Of a stretch of DNA of 48,147 nucleotides, positions 16,959 to 24,995 are shown one piece after another. Numbering within the stretch: the first letter of the stretch is position 1; every line of letters begins with the position of its first letter. The notes under the pieces were generated by a model. The model saw only the letters and a list, made by a program, of their open reading frames with translations, did not search any database and had not been told where the DNA came from. Location of the stretch: assembly GCA_019244045.1 (NCBI GenBank), contig JAFATF010000670.1, positions 1 to 48,147 of the forward strand. The letters run 5' to 3'. The position numbers were made by a program, and so were the translations under genes. This stretch comes from Acidobacteriota bacterium. Its GTDB lineage: Bacteria > Acidobacteriota > Terriglobia > Terriglobales > Acidobacteriaceae.

Positions 16959-17803
16959 CCAAGCCCGACCGACAAATGCGATCCATTGTCACGCGTGTCG
17001 GAGCCTTTCCGATGATTCGGGCCTTCCGAGGTGGTCACTGTACCCACCTTCTTACGTTCGTATATCTCAATGGGTGCCAACACGGCCTTCTTCGATTTAG
17101 CCATAGTCGCCGGATTCTGGGTTTCCTGGACCTGGCCGGTCCGACTGAGTAACTGGAACAAGAGTTCGACGCGACTCGAAACTCCCAATTTTTCGAAAAT
17201 CCGGAACATATAATTTTTCACCGTATGCTGACTGATGGCGAGACGCGTCGCGATCTCGCGATTCGACAACCCTTCGGCCAAACATTTGACAACATCGCGC
17301 TCCCGGTCAGACAAGACAGCCAGTTCCGCGGTGGTAGCTGGACAGATAGAGGGAACGGTGCTGACCAGTTCGACTAAAAAACTGAGTTCCGTGGTATTCG
17401 CCCAGATCTGGCCTTCGCTGACCATCAAAATGCATTTGCACAGTTTTTTTACCGGCTGGTTACGACAGAATATTCCCCTCGCACCGGCACGAAAAGCCTG
17501 AATCACGTTTTCCTGAGTCGATGAATCCAGCAGTACGATCGCCTTCAGGTCGTGAAGAGTTCGCCGCATTTCCCGTAAAAGTTCCAGGCCCGCGCCCGGC
17601 CGCTGATCCAGCATATCGCTTATAAGCAGAACGTCCGGAACTGAGTGCACCACAGTTTCGAGCACTCCCTTACAGCTGGTACTGAGATCGATTGAGATGC
17701 GACGATCCTTTGCGATGGCGTCGGCGAGCAGTTCTGTATGTATCACACTGTTATCAGCGACAAGAACGCGTATTCTGCGTTGGTCTGGCTGGCTGCTGGG
17801 CAT
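16955..17803 (-). CDS. LuxR/NarL-type regulator with an atypical receiver domain
   Basis: 282 aa. The ATG at 17803 is chosen over an upstream frame extension because GGAGGA lies just before it. Residues about 10-128 form a receiver-like fold (IRVLVADNSV, then PDVLLISDML, then KAIVLLDSST, then GARGIFCRNQ). The usual phospho-acceptor position is Ser62 (next to Asp63), and the conserved Lys is Arg114, so normal phosphorylation is doubtful. Residues about 162-225 are a LuxR helix-turn-helix (LSDRERDVVKCLAEGLSNRE and LAISQHTVKNYMFRIFEKLG). The tail after 230 is basic and unassigned. The gene is divergent from the EPS locus, so regulation of that locus is a reasonable inference. Confidence 0.9.
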   Translation of the reverse strand: MPSSQPDQRRIRVLVADNSVIHTELLADAIAKDRRISIDLSTSCKGVLETVVHSVPDVLLISDMLDQRPGAGLELLREMRRTLHDLKAIVLLDSSTQENVIQAFRAGARGIFCRNQPVKKLCKCILMVSEGQIWANTTELSFLVELVSTVPSICPATTAELAVLSDRERDVVKCLAEGLSNREIATRLAISQHTVKNYMFRIFEKLGVSSRVELLFQLLSRTGQVQETQNPATMAKSKKAVLAPIEIYERKKVGTVTTSEGPNHRKGSDTRDNGSHLSVGLG

Positions 17804-17952
17804 GGACTCCTCCAGAGATGAGTGCCTAAAGCCTGAAACGTTTGAGGGGTCGCAGCTTCTTGGCAAGCAAGCTCGGGGAAAGCGTGCGCCAAAACACCTG
17901 GTACTAACGTCGAAGCCTGGGGGAAAAGCAACTCGACTCGATTGAGTTCAAA

Positions 17953-17981
17953 TTTTTATCAGTCGGTCTGTGGAAAGTCAA
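17953..17981 (-). promoter_or_regulatory. Candidate promoter of the LuxR-type gene
   Basis: On the minus strand TTGACT (17981-17976; 5 of 6), a 17-base spacer and TAAAAA (17958-17953; 4 of 6). Transcription would start near 17946, giving an untranslated leader of about 140 bases. Confidence 0.45.
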
Positions 17982-18166
17982 GCTGCTTTACCAGATTTTG
18001 CAATCTTTTAACCGCTGAGTCGCAAAAAATTTCAACCTTCGATGGCTTTTGGTATTCGAGGTATTGCGGCGTAGGATCCACAGCCTTCTAGCGTTGAAGA
18101 CAACTTGCGAGGGCGTGGGACGACGCTTGCCTGTGACGTCACCAGATCCGCGGGGCTATCTTCGAA

Positions 18167-18185
18167 TCTTATGATAATCATTGAC
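18167..18185. promoter_or_regulatory. Fur-box-like palindrome upstream of the EPS locus
   Basis: The 19-mer matches the classical Fur box (GATAATGATAATCATTATC) at 14 of 19 positions, with an uninterrupted 11-base core ATGATAATCAT at 18171-18181. It sits in the control region between the LuxR-type gene and the EPS genes, about 80 bases upstream of the candidate EPS promoter. Other Fur-family or unrelated dimeric regulators could use the same core. Confidence 0.35.
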
Positions 18186-18260
18186 TTGCGGGGTTTTTTC
18201 GAAAGCCTTGGAGTTCTGGCGCAGCTGCCGTGGGTTTAGCGGCTGGCGGAGAACTTGGAC

Positions 18261-18289
18261 TTGCCCTTAGAGAAGTTCGTCTCTATACA
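18261..18289 (+). promoter_or_regulatory. Candidate promoter of the EPS locus
   Basis: TTGCCC (18261-18266; 4 of 6), a 17-base spacer and TATACA (18284-18289; 4 of 6). The implied start near 18296 leaves a leader of about 230 bases before the GTG at 18523, long enough for antitermination or other leader control. Confidence 0.35.
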
Positions 18290-18522
18290 CACCAACTACT
18301 TTGGTTCCGGGCGATACGTCTTTGACGGCGGGAATAGCACCCCTAAGCCGGCTGAGTGTTGTGTCCCGAGTAAATTCCGCATCTTGCAGCAAGTTGCAAA
18401 CTGACTTAGTCTTTCTCGCAGATCAGCACTGCTTCTTGCAGTTCCCCCCGATTTCTCCCCCCAAGAAACCAGTGCGGTACCCAACATTCGGACACAGCAG
18501 ATGTGACCGAGAAGGCGGAGCT

Positions 18523-19080
18523 GTGAGTGCCTCATATCAGATTGCAGATTGGCCACAGATTGACCCCGGCTTGCTGATCACGCCCCCCCCCAAGTGGTAT
18601 GCCGTTCAGACCCGATCCCGCCACGAAAAATTGGTCGCTTACCAACTGCAGATTCGGAGCATCGAACATTATCTTCCCGTAGCCACCCAAGTACACCGCT
18701 GGAGCGACCGCCGTAAGAGGGTCGAAGTACCCCTGTTTTCCGGATACGTTTTCGTGCGGGTGGTTCCGAATAACCAAGAGCGGGTGCGCGTCCTACGAAT
18801 CAACGGAGCGGTCCGCTTCATCGGCAACTCGGCCGAAGGTACACCTATTCCTGACCAGGAGATTGAAGGCGTAAGAATGCTGATCGAGCACAATATTCCT
18901 TGCGCCACCTATCCCTTTCTCAAGGTTGGCCAAAGGATTCGGATACGAGGAGGCGCTCTCGATGGGTTGGAGGGGATCTTTCAATCACGGAACGGCGAGG
19001 AGACGCTTGTCGTCTCGGTTGATGCTATTCAGAGATCTTTGTCGGTTAGCATTCGTGGCTACCACATCGAAGTTGTCTGA
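18523..19080 (+). CDS. NusG-like (RfaH/UpxY-type) transcription antiterminator
   Basis: 185 aa from GTG 18523, with GGCGGAG nearby; the frame is open upstream to 18301, but that part looks non-coding. The NGN domain (about 25-125) has KWYAVQTRSRHEKLVAYQL, EHYLPVATQVHRWSDRRKR and VPLFSGYVFVRV. A KOW domain (about 133-185) has LKVGQRIRIRGGALDGLEG and a beta-rich end. Known: specialised NusG paralogues at the head of long capsule or EPS operons promote read-through. Position as first gene of a plus-strand run of more than 20 genes fits this. No ops-like recruitment sequence was recognised in the leader. Confidence 0.9.
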   Translation: MSASYQIADWPQIDPGLLITPPPKWYAVQTRSRHEKLVAYQLQIRSIEHYLPVATQVHRWSDRRKRVEVPLFSGYVFVRVVPNNQERVRVLRINGAVRFIGNSAEGTPIPDQEIEGVRMLIEHNIPCATYPFLKVGQRIRIRGGALDGLEGIFQSRNGEETLVVSVDAIQRSLSVSIRGYHIEVV

Positions 19081-19228
19081 AGCTCGTTTCCGCAGCCGCC
19101 ATTCGTAGAAAGTGATCGGAATCTCATCTTAGCTGCGCCAACCAAGCAGATCCGATGGAGTTCGAGCCGCGAGCGTCTACGTTGCGCCGGACACACCAGC
19201 TTTCCCGCGTGCAAGTAAGGCAGGTGCT

Positions 19229-20320
19229 ATGAACAGAATTCAAGACTTTGAAGAAATCAGTGAAGACCTATTCTTCACCGCGGGTAGTCCTGCGATGCGC
19301 AAGCTCCGTACGCAGGCTGAGCTGCTGGCCAAAGTCAATGTTCCAGTGCTTATCGTAGGCGAAAACGGCAGCGGTAAAGACGTCGTTGCGCGCCTGATTC
19401 ACAAGTTCTCTGTTCGCGCGGCATGCAGATTCGTAAAAGTCAATTGTGCAGCCCTTCCCGGAGATCTTTTAGAACGCGAGCTTTTTGGTTACAAACCTGG
19501 CGAATTCACGGCAACCAAGGGACCTGGAAAGTTTGAGCTCTGCGACCAGGGCACTATTTTGCTGGACGAGATTGCCAAAATGCCGGCGGGACTGCAGGCG
19601 AAATTGCTGCACTTCTTACAAGATCGGCAGATTTTCACGTCGGATGGACAGTCGACGATCAGTCCGGACGTACGTATCCTGGCCGCCACAACTGGCGATA
19701 TCGAGCAGGCGCTTAACGACAAGAGCCTGCGGGAGGATCTCTACTACCGTTTGAGTGCCTTCACCCTGCACGTGCCCCCTTTACGTGAACGAAAACAGGA
19801 CATCCCACTATTGCTGGGGCATTTCATAAACCAATTGGCGCGTCATTATGGATTGAAACAGCGTACCCTCTCACCCACTTGGCTCGAGGCCTGCCAGGGC
19901 TATTCCTGGCCGGGCAACTTGCGGGAATTGGAAAATGTCGTGAAGCGATACCTGGTGATGGGTGATGAATCGGTACAAACCGGGGAATTCGCTTTGCAGT
20001 CGCCCGTGCATGTGCGAGATGCCGATTGGCCAAACTGTTCTCCTCCGGAGACAACTCCCTTACGCGCCAATGCGCACATCGAAAGCCCGGCTAGTCTAAA
20101 GAGCCTCGTGCGGACGATCAAAGGCGAAGCGGAGCGCAATGCTATTGCCAGCACGCTTGAAAAGACCCACTGGAACCGGAAAGAAGCTGCCCGGCAGCTT
20201 CGGATCAGCTACCGCGGACTGCTGTACAAAATTCAAGAGTACCAGCTTGCGCCTTCGGCCAATTACCTGACCGCATTGCCGAGGAATGCCAGCTGTAAGC
20301 GCAGCGGGGAACAACACTAA
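19229..20320 (+). CDS. Sigma54-activator-type AAA+ regulator with a degenerate GAFTGA loop
   Basis: 363 aa. It has no receiver domain and starts almost directly with the AAA+ module. Walker A GENGSGKD is at 44-51, Walker B TILLDE at 109-114, the arginine-finger region LREDLYYRL at 167-175 and WPGNLRELENV follows. The sigma54-contacting loop, normally GAFTGA, reads GEFTAT (91-96) and the next segment seems two residues shorter than usual. A Fis-type helix-turn-helix lies about 313-348 (WNRKEAARQLRISYRGLLYK). Known: the loop is essential for remodelling sigma54 holoenzyme. Inferred: this protein may regulate without sigma54, or through an altered contact. It sits between the antiterminator and the export genes. 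Confidence 0.9.
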   Translation: MNRIQDFEEISEDLFFTAGSPAMRKLRTQAELLAKVNVPVLIVGENGSGKDVVARLIHKFSVRAACRFVKVNCAALPGDLLERELFGYKPGEFTATKGPGKFELCDQGTILLDEIAKMPAGLQAKLLHFLQDRQIFTSDGQSTISPDVRILAATTGDIEQALNDKSLREDLYYRLSAFTLHVPPLRERKQDIPLLLGHFINQLARHYGLKQRTLSPTWLEACQGYSWPGNLRELENVVKRYLVMGDESVQTGEFALQSPVHVRDADWPNCSPPETTPLRANAHIESPASLKSLVRTIKGEAERNAIASTLEKTHWNRKEAARQLRISYRGLLYKIQEYQLAPSANYLTALPRNASCKRSGEQH

Positions 20321-20380
20321 ACATTGCTCTCCGCCCGGCATGACGAAATAGAGCTTGACATGACTTTCAATGGAGTAGAC

Positions 20381-21049
20381 ATGAAAACCGAATTCAGCAG
20401 GATGTTTCGAAATAGCCAGGTTCTTGCGGTGATTTGCCTGGTGCTTCCGTTTTCACTCTCGGCGCAGTCAACCAAAGTTGCGTCCGCCATGAACAACGCC
20501 GCCGCACCGTCAGTACCAGAGGCGCGGCCCAGCAGCGTGCCCATGAGTGCTAAGTCGCATGATGATACTTTCGTGATCGGAGTTGATGATGTTCTTGCCG
20601 TAAATGTGTGGAAAGAACCAGATATTTCGAGATCGATCCCGGTGCGCTCCGATGGAAAAATCTCGCTGCCGTTGGCAGGAGAAGTTACCGCCGCCGGCCA
20701 GACGCCGAAGCGGCTCGAAGTTGAAATTGCCAAGAGACTGCAGAACTACATCTCTGAGCCTGAGGTTACGGTTATTGTTCAGGAGATCAAAAGCCAGAAA
20801 ATCAACATCCTGGGGCAAGTCACGCGACCTGGCTCCTATCCTCTAGCCAACACCATGACGATTCTCGATGCTATCGCGTTGGCTGGAGGCTTTCGCGATT
20901 TTGCTAAGCAGAAAGGAATCTATGTTCTGCGCCAGAGTGCGGATGGCGGTCAGGTTCGTCTGCCATTCAACTATAAGGATGTAATCAAGGGTAAGAACGT
21001 AAAGCAGAACGTCACACTCGAGCCGCGTGATACCGTCGTCATCCCGTGA
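20381..21049 (+). CDS. Wza-like polysaccharide export protein (Poly_export plus SLBB)
   Basis: 222 aa from ATG 20381; the frame opens at 20324 but the signal peptide begins near this Met. Signal peptide: QVLAVICLVLPFSLSAQS, with no lipobox Cys. The Poly_export domain (about 62-145) starts FVIGVDDVLAVNVWKEPD and continues with PVRSDGKISLPLAGEV. One SLBB-like unit follows (KINILGQVTRPGSYPL, TILDAIALAGGFRDFA). Short length and a single SLBB fit the small export proteins of Acidobacteriota and exosortase-type EPS loci. It likely forms the periplasm-to-outer-membrane channel together with the beta-barrel encoded 8 bases downstream. Confidence 0.92.
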   Translation: MKTEFSRMFRNSQVLAVICLVLPFSLSAQSTKVASAMNNAAAPSVPEARPSSVPMSAKSHDDTFVIGVDDVLAVNVWKEPDISRSIPVRSDGKISLPLAGEVTAAGQTPKRLEVEIAKRLQNYISEPEVTVIVQEIKSQKINILGQVTRPGSYPLANTMTILDAIALAGGFRDFAKQKGIYVLRQSADGGQVRLPFNYKDVIKGKNVKQNVTLEPRDTVVIP

Positions 21050-21056
21050 GGTACCG

Positions 21057-22406
21057 ATGATCACGACCAGACAACTCGTCCTCGTGCTATTCGTGGCAGT
21101 GGTGCCGCTTTGGGGCCAGACCAACGCACAGATCGACAGCCCAACCGAGAATACAGAGTCAGTGCCCAGCCAGACACCTTTGCTCAATCAAAGCTCCTTA
21201 GCATACTCTTCGGAGTTGGAGCACACCAATTATGTGAGCGGAGGCGTGAGCCTCGGGGCCACCTTCGATGACAACACTCTCAATCGCACGGCGGATCGCC
21301 TGAGCAATTTCACCTACTCGTTCCTACCCTTCGTCGAACTCGATCACTCGCGCTCACGCCTGGCCTGGCAGCTGGATTACGCGGGCGGCTTTGTGCTGAA
21401 CCAGCACGTTGCGGTCGACAACCAGGCGTCCCATGATGTCGGATTGCGGGCGAGCTACCGCCTCTCTCCCCACGTGACCCTCGCGCTGCGCGATCACTTC
21501 TTCAGGACGACCGGGTTTTACGACCAGGTGAACCTAAAGTTCACCCCGCCCAGCGGCGGATTGCTCGAGCAATCCAATCAGTTTGTCATCACGCCCCTGG
21601 CACGGCAGGTCGGGAACGCGGCATCGGCCGAAGTCGATTATCAGTTTGCCCGTGACAGCAGAATCGGCGCGAGCGGTAGTTTTGATCTCCTCCATTATCG
21701 CGATGTCCCGCTAGCGGCCAATCTGATCGATACACAATCGGTTCGCGGTGAAGTTTTTTACAACCACCGTGTTTTTTCGCAGAACTGGTTTGGCCTAACC
21801 TATCGATACGACAAGATCAGTTTCTCTCCGCTGCCGGAAAGAGCGCTGGTCAATAGTCTTCTGCTAACCGACACGGTTTATCTTTCGCCAACCATGACTT
21901 TGGCTGTGTTTGCCGGGCCGGAACAGGCCAATGAGAGAATTTGGTATCCCGGGGGGGCGAGGGTTGCGTCGGGACTGGTCCATAGCAAGCCTTTGTCGCT
22001 GGCTGTGGGGACGGGTTTTAACTGGAACGGCAGACGTACAGGCGTACTAGTTCAGACCTCCCGCCTGGTAAGCGACGGAGGAGGCGCATTGGGCGCCGTG
22101 CGACTGCTCAGTGCTGAGGCCGCAGTGCGGCATCAGTGGACGAGGTCCATCTCCGCTCAACTCGGAGCAGCCTACGGAAACAACGTTCCCTTGAGCAGGG
22201 CGAATACTCCTTATTTGTCACTAAAAATGGTGTCCGCGAATTTTTCCCTGACGCGCAATCTGGCGAATGCCTTGTTCATAACCGTCGGTTACTCACGCGC
22301 CATCCAGCAGGAATATCAAACGGCGCCCGGCGGACCCTTCGAGATCAACCACAATCGTGCGTGGGCGACGCTTTCCTACGATTTCAGCCGCCCCTGGGGC
22401 AGGTGA
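21057..22406 (+). CDS. Outer-membrane beta-barrel protein of the EPS locus
   Basis: 449 aa from ATG 21057 after GAGG, 8 bases past the export gene. Signal peptide QLVLVLFVAVVPLWGQTNAQ. The mature part alternates amphipathic strands ending in aromatic residues: VSLGATFDDNTLNRTADRLS, LAWQLDYAGGFVLNQ, SAEVDYQFARDSRIGASGSF, GLTYRYDKISFSP, and a closing strand AWATLSYDFSRPWGR. The composition and the C-terminal strand fit an outer-membrane barrel, comparable to barrel proteins in PEP-CTERM/exosortase EPS loci. It may complete the export pore, since the Wza-like partner lacks an evident outer-membrane domain. No enzymatic motif was seen. Confidence 0.82.
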   Translation: MITTRQLVLVLFVAVVPLWGQTNAQIDSPTENTESVPSQTPLLNQSSLAYSSELEHTNYVSGGVSLGATFDDNTLNRTADRLSNFTYSFLPFVELDHSRSRLAWQLDYAGGFVLNQHVAVDNQASHDVGLRASYRLSPHVTLALRDHFFRTTGFYDQVNLKFTPPSGGLLEQSNQFVITPLARQVGNAASAEVDYQFARDSRIGASGSFDLLHYRDVPLAANLIDTQSVRGEVFYNHRVFSQNWFGLTYRYDKISFSPLPERALVNSLLLTDTVYLSPTMTLAVFAGPEQANERIWYPGGARVASGLVHSKPLSLAVGTGFNWNGRRTGVLVQTSRLVSDGGGALGAVRLLSAEAAVRHQWTRSISAQLGAAYGNNVPLSRANTPYLSLKMVSANFSLTRNLANALFITVGYSRAIQQEYQTAPGGPFEINHNRAWATLSYDFSRPWGR

Positions 22407-22408
22407 GC

Positions 22409-24025
22409 ATGCCAGAAGAATTCGAAGGTGCACCGGCCGAACGGCCAGATTTTAAAGAGTACTGGGCGCTGGCTCGGCGACGCTACTGGTATTTCATTAT
22501 TCCTTTCTTCCTGGGATGGGCCGTGGTCTTTGCCATCGGCTGGCTGCTGCCAGCGGTTTATCGATCGGGAACACTGATTCTCGTGGAACAGCCTGCGGTT
22601 CCGCAGCAATACGTTCTTCCAAATGTCTCCAGCAATCTTCAGGATCGGCTCGATAGCATTACGCAGCAGATCCTCAGCCGCACACGTTTGCTGAGAATCG
22701 TCGATAAACTGAACCTCTATGCCGAACAACGTGCGCGCAACAGCCCGGACGAGATCGTGGATCGCATGAGAAAGGATATTGAAATCGAACTGGTTCGCTC
22801 CACGGGCGATCGACAGGTGACAGCCTTCAATGTTTACTATTCGTCACCTGATCCCCGGCTCGCGCAGCAAGTCACGAGCGAATTGACCAGCCTGTTTATC
22901 AGCGAAAACCTGGAAGCTCGGCAACAGCAATCGGAGAATACTACGCAATTTCTGCAGAGCCAACTCGAGGACGCGCGGCGAAGCCTGGCAGAACAAGAGC
23001 AGCGCTTGCGCAAGTATAAAGATCAGTACTTAGGCGAGTTACCCGGCCAACTGCAGAGCAACATTCAAATTCTTTCGGGAATGCAAACCCAGCTGCAACA
23101 AGAAGACGATGCCCTCGGCCGTGCTAAGCAACAAAACGCGTACCTTGAATCTCTATTATCGCAATACCGCAGCTTAGAAGGCTCGACCAGTGCAGGCACA
23201 ACTAATGTGCCAGTGGGCCTCCCGGCAATCGATCAGGAACTAGAGAGACTGCGGGCCCAGCTAGCAGACCTAAGCTCCCACTATACCGATCGCCATCCCG
23301 ACGTTCGTAAGCTTAAAGAGCAAATCGCTAAGACGGAGAGAATGAAGGAGAGGCTCACCACCGAGCTTCAAGCCAAGGCCGTAGCGCCAGCGGGCACCGA
23401 CGCCAATAAACCTGAATTGGCTGGGTCTGGGGACGGCAAAGTGATATCCCCGGCTGTGGAGGTTCGCAGTCAGCTTAAGGCAAATCAAATCGAGATTGCG
23501 AACCGCCAGCAATCGATTAAGGAGTTGGAGGCGAAAATCGCCGATTATCAGGCTCGTCTCAATCGAACTCCCGTGCGTGAACAACAATTGGCGGACCTTA
23601 CGCGAGACTACGACCAGTCTCGCACGAACTACGAGTCGCTGCTGGCCAAAAAGAACCAGTCAGAGTTGGCGACTAATTTGGAAAAACGGCAGCAGGGCGA
23701 GACCTTTCGCATCATCGATCCGCCCAGCCTGCCCAGCAAACCCTATAAGCCGAATCGACTGGTGCTCGCTTTGGGTGCAGTGTTCGCCGGCCTGGTGCTG
23801 GGGATCGCGAGCGCTGCAGGGACAGAGTTTCTCGACGACCGTGTTCATAATGAAGATGCACTGAGAAGGCTGCTACCCACGGAAGTGATTGCTGAGATCC
23901 CCCCGGTCCTTAGCGGCGAGGATGAACACGCAAACAGGCGAATGGCTTGGGCAGCAGCATTAAGTGCCGGCCTGTCCCTAATGGCGGTACTAGCAGGGAC
24001 GGCATTTACTTTTCTAAAGGGCTGA
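22409..24025 (+). CDS. Wzz/GNVR-type chain-length determinant (polysaccharide co-polymerase)
   Basis: 538 aa. ATG 22409 lies 2 bases after the preceding stop; a longer in-frame extension into the barrel gene is not used. TM1 about 22-43 (YWYFIIPFFLGWAVVFAIGW), a large coiled-coil periplasmic region, the GNVR-like motif (REQQLADLTRDYDQSRTNYE ... QGETFRIIDPPSLPSKPYKP), and TM2 (VLALGAVFAGLVLGIASAA). A further hydrophobic helix at the extreme C-terminus (ALSAGLSLMAVLAGTAFTFL) makes three TM segments. No fused kinase domain; the BY-kinase is a separate gene two genes on. Controls chain length and couples polymerisation to export. Confidence 0.92.
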   Translation: MPEEFEGAPAERPDFKEYWALARRRYWYFIIPFFLGWAVVFAIGWLLPAVYRSGTLILVEQPAVPQQYVLPNVSSNLQDRLDSITQQILSRTRLLRIVDKLNLYAEQRARNSPDEIVDRMRKDIEIELVRSTGDRQVTAFNVYYSSPDPRLAQQVTSELTSLFISENLEARQQQSENTTQFLQSQLEDARRSLAEQEQRLRKYKDQYLGELPGQLQSNIQILSGMQTQLQQEDDALGRAKQQNAYLESLLSQYRSLEGSTSAGTTNVPVGLPAIDQELERLRAQLADLSSHYTDRHPDVRKLKEQIAKTERMKERLTTELQAKAVAPAGTDANKPELAGSGDGKVISPAVEVRSQLKANQIEIANRQQSIKELEAKIADYQARLNRTPVREQQLADLTRDYDQSRTNYESLLAKKNQSELATNLEKRQQGETFRIIDPPSLPSKPYKPNRLVLALGAVFAGLVLGIASAAGTEFLDDRVHNEDALRRLLPTEVIAEIPPVLSGEDEHANRRMAWAAALSAGLSLMAVLAGTAFTFLKG

Positions 24026-24028
24026 TCC

Positions 24029-24949
24029 GTGTATAAGAATTTTTACGGTCTCAAACGCAACCCCTTCGAAATTACGCCCGATCCGGCATTTCTGTTTCCC
24101 ACCCGCCGTCATAACGAGGCTTTAGCTGCTCTCTATTACGGGGTACGCCGCCACAAAGGGTTCGTCGTTATGACGGGCGAGGTGGGGACGGGCAAGACCT
24201 TGCTGGTCCGTTGTCTTTTAGATTTGCTGAACCGCAGCGAAGTCAATTACGCCTACGTCTATAACACCCGGCTCTCAACGCTTGAGTTCCTGCAATACAT
24301 AGCAGGAGATTTTCACCTGTCGGCGGCAGGGAAAAGTAAAGCTGAGCTGTTGCTGGATTTGAGCAGCTTTGTTGTCAAGCGCTATCAGCAGAAGCTAAGT
24401 ACCGTGCTGATCGTCGACGAGGCGCATCATCTGGAAATCGCAGTGCTCGAGGAGATTCGACTTTTGACAAACCTGGAGACTTCGCAGCAGAAGCTCCTGC
24501 AAATCCTGCTCGTGGGCCAGCCCGAACTCGATCAGAAGCTGGATTGCTACGAACTACGTCAGCTCAAGCAGCGAATTGCCATACGAAGCAGTCTGGGAGC
24601 ACTGAACGCGTTCGAAACACAGGGATACATCGAGCGGCGGCTTGAGTTAGCCGGCTCGAACGGACGCGCGCTGCTTTTATTTCCACCCGCCACGGTGCAG
24701 GCTATTTTCGAGATGTCAGGCGGCATACCACGGCTGATCAACACCATTTGTGAGAACGCCCTGATCAACGCCTATGCGCGCAAGGCAAGCTCAGTTCCAC
24801 CTGAAATTATCCAAGAAGTCGCATCGGATCTGCGTCTCGAGAAAAACAGTTCCCCGCAGCCGTTCAACAACAGAATGGAAAATCAGGACCTCTGGCAGGC
24901 AACCAAAACCCTCTTGGAGTTCCGCCAGTTCATGAAAGCTTCCCAATGA
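24029..24949 (+). CDS. ExeA-like AAA+ ATPase of the XrtA/exosortase-associated type
   Basis: 306 aa from GTG 24029, 3 bases after the Wzz stop. The N-terminus MYKNFYGLKRNPFEITPDP and FLFPTRRHNEALAALYYGV are typical of ExeA/GspA-like ATPases. Walker A is GEVGTGKT (about 51-58) and Walker B LIVDEAHH (about 129-136); the sensor-like GGIPRLINTICENALI follows. No peptidoglycan-binding domain is attached, as in the ATPase of exosortase-type EPS loci. The exact role is unknown; a function in assembly of the envelope export complex is inferred from context. Confidence 0.92.
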   Translation: MYKNFYGLKRNPFEITPDPAFLFPTRRHNEALAALYYGVRRHKGFVVMTGEVGTGKTLLVRCLLDLLNRSEVNYAYVYNTRLSTLEFLQYIAGDFHLSAAGKSKAELLLDLSSFVVKRYQQKLSTVLIVDEAHHLEIAVLEEIRLLTNLETSQQKLLQILLVGQPELDQKLDCYELRQLKQRIAIRSSLGALNAFETQGYIERRLELAGSNGRALLLFPPATVQAIFEMSGGIPRLINTICENALINAYARKASSVPPEIIQEVASDLRLEKNSSPQPFNNRMENQDLWQATKTLLEFRQFMKASQ

Positions 24950-24995
24950 AGAACTCCAGAACTCCCGATGCCGGTCACCTGAGGAGGGCGCGAGC

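Noticed and set aside
18181-18210. ops-like element or -35 box (TTGACT) near a GGGGTTTTTTCG stretch
   Set aside because: The T-tract superficially resembles the end of the RfaH ops site, but the GGCGGTAG part is missing, and no -10 box lies at the right distance from TTGACT.
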